Positions 63,740 to 64,000 of a DNA stretch of 64,000 nucleotides are shown here, one piece after another. Below the pieces are notes generated by a model, which saw only the letters and a list, made by a program, of their open reading frames with translations, was not told the origin of the DNA and did no database searches. Origin of the DNA: Apostichopus japonicus (lineage: Eukaryota > Echinodermata > Holothuroidea > Aspidochirotida > Stichopodidae); assembly GCF_037975245.1 (NCBI RefSeq), contig NC_092581.1, forward strand, positions 16,805,303 through 16,869,302, in the 5' to 3' direction. Position 1 is the stretch's first letter. Each line of letters opens with the position of its first letter. Both the position numbers and the translations under genes were made by a program.

Positions 63740-63833
63740 GTTCAGCATTTTGGGGTATGTATACCACTTTCGGTGCTCATGCACCGAAGAGCTATAGTTG
63801 TGACCGAAAGCTCTGCAAATAACAAGCATTTGC

Positions 63834-63838
<5 letters not shown>
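63740..63838. mobile_element. hairpin-rich segment abutting (TA)n; possible retroelement terminus
   Basis: TTCGGTGC (63769-63776) and GCACCGAA (63781-63788) form an 8-bp stem with a TCAT loop. Downstream, gcaaat/atttgc form another small stem, and the segment runs straight into a (TA)n tract at 63839. The gaccgaaagctctgc phrase followed by a T-rich stretch and (TA)n resembles ends of Penelope-like elements in my memory; I could not check this. No coding part is present. Confidence 0.25.
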
Positions 63839-63919
<81 letters not shown>

Positions 63920-63932
63920 GTGAATATATATA

Positions 63933-63972
<40 letters not shown>

Positions 63973-63986
63973 CATACATTACTGTA
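63839..63986. repeat. (TA)n microsatellite with TG/AC interruptions
   Basis: Alternating TA with several tatgta and tacata steps. Frames through it encode Tyr-Ile repeats only. Confidence 0.95.
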
Positions 63987-64000
63987 CTCATAATTTGTCA

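Noticed and set aside
63740-63838. Hammerhead ribozyme
   Set aside because: No CTGANGA core on either strand near the GAAA.

Overview
This window is A+T-rich animal DNA, and one gene dominates it. On the minus strand, transcribed right to left, are the first seven coding exons of a single-minded (SIM) family bHLH-PAS transcription factor. The exons lie at 42832-42658, 6167-6088, 5783-5694, 4119-4014, 3258-3173, 2728-2529 and 2045-1939. All introns are GT-AG and reading phase is kept at every junction. Together the exons encode 281 residues (bHLH, PAS-A and most of PAS-B). The rest of PAS-B and the C-terminal half must lie beyond the left edge of the window.

The protein resembles vertebrate SIM1/SIM2 more than the insect protein, notably in the linker between the PAS domains. 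The non-coding DNA is rich in (TA)n, (ATC)n and (GTAG)n arrays. Together these suggest a marine invertebrate, perhaps a deuterostome such as an echinoderm. The species assignment is a guess.

Layout: 1-1938 is the start of intron 7. 1939-6167 holds coding exons 7 to 2 with short introns. 6168-42657 is a 36.5 kb first coding intron with no recognisable gene. It contains tandem repeats (19 bp, 21 bp, a 31/92 bp higher-order array, 147 bp, and a 118-148 bp unit with palindromes), (TA)n tracts, a probable tRNA-derived SINE and a cluster of CACGTG sites. 42658-42842 is coding exon 1. 42905-44196 is a 1.3 kb (ATC)n array lying directly upstream of that exon. 44200-64000 is 5' flanking DNA or a 5' UTR intron. 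It holds a 0.75 kb (GTAG)n array, more (TA)n tracts, a possible 5' UTR exon and donor near 55.8-56.3 kb, a possible LTR remnant near 58.1 kb and a promoter-like spot at 58.55-58.76 kb.

No second protein-coding gene, operon, CRISPR array or defence system was recognised, and I saw nothing that amounts to a new biological system. The most notable points are the placement of an ATG-rich array just upstream of the start exon and the organised tandem repeats in intron 1. All base positions were read by eye. The exon coordinates were cross-checked by length and phase.
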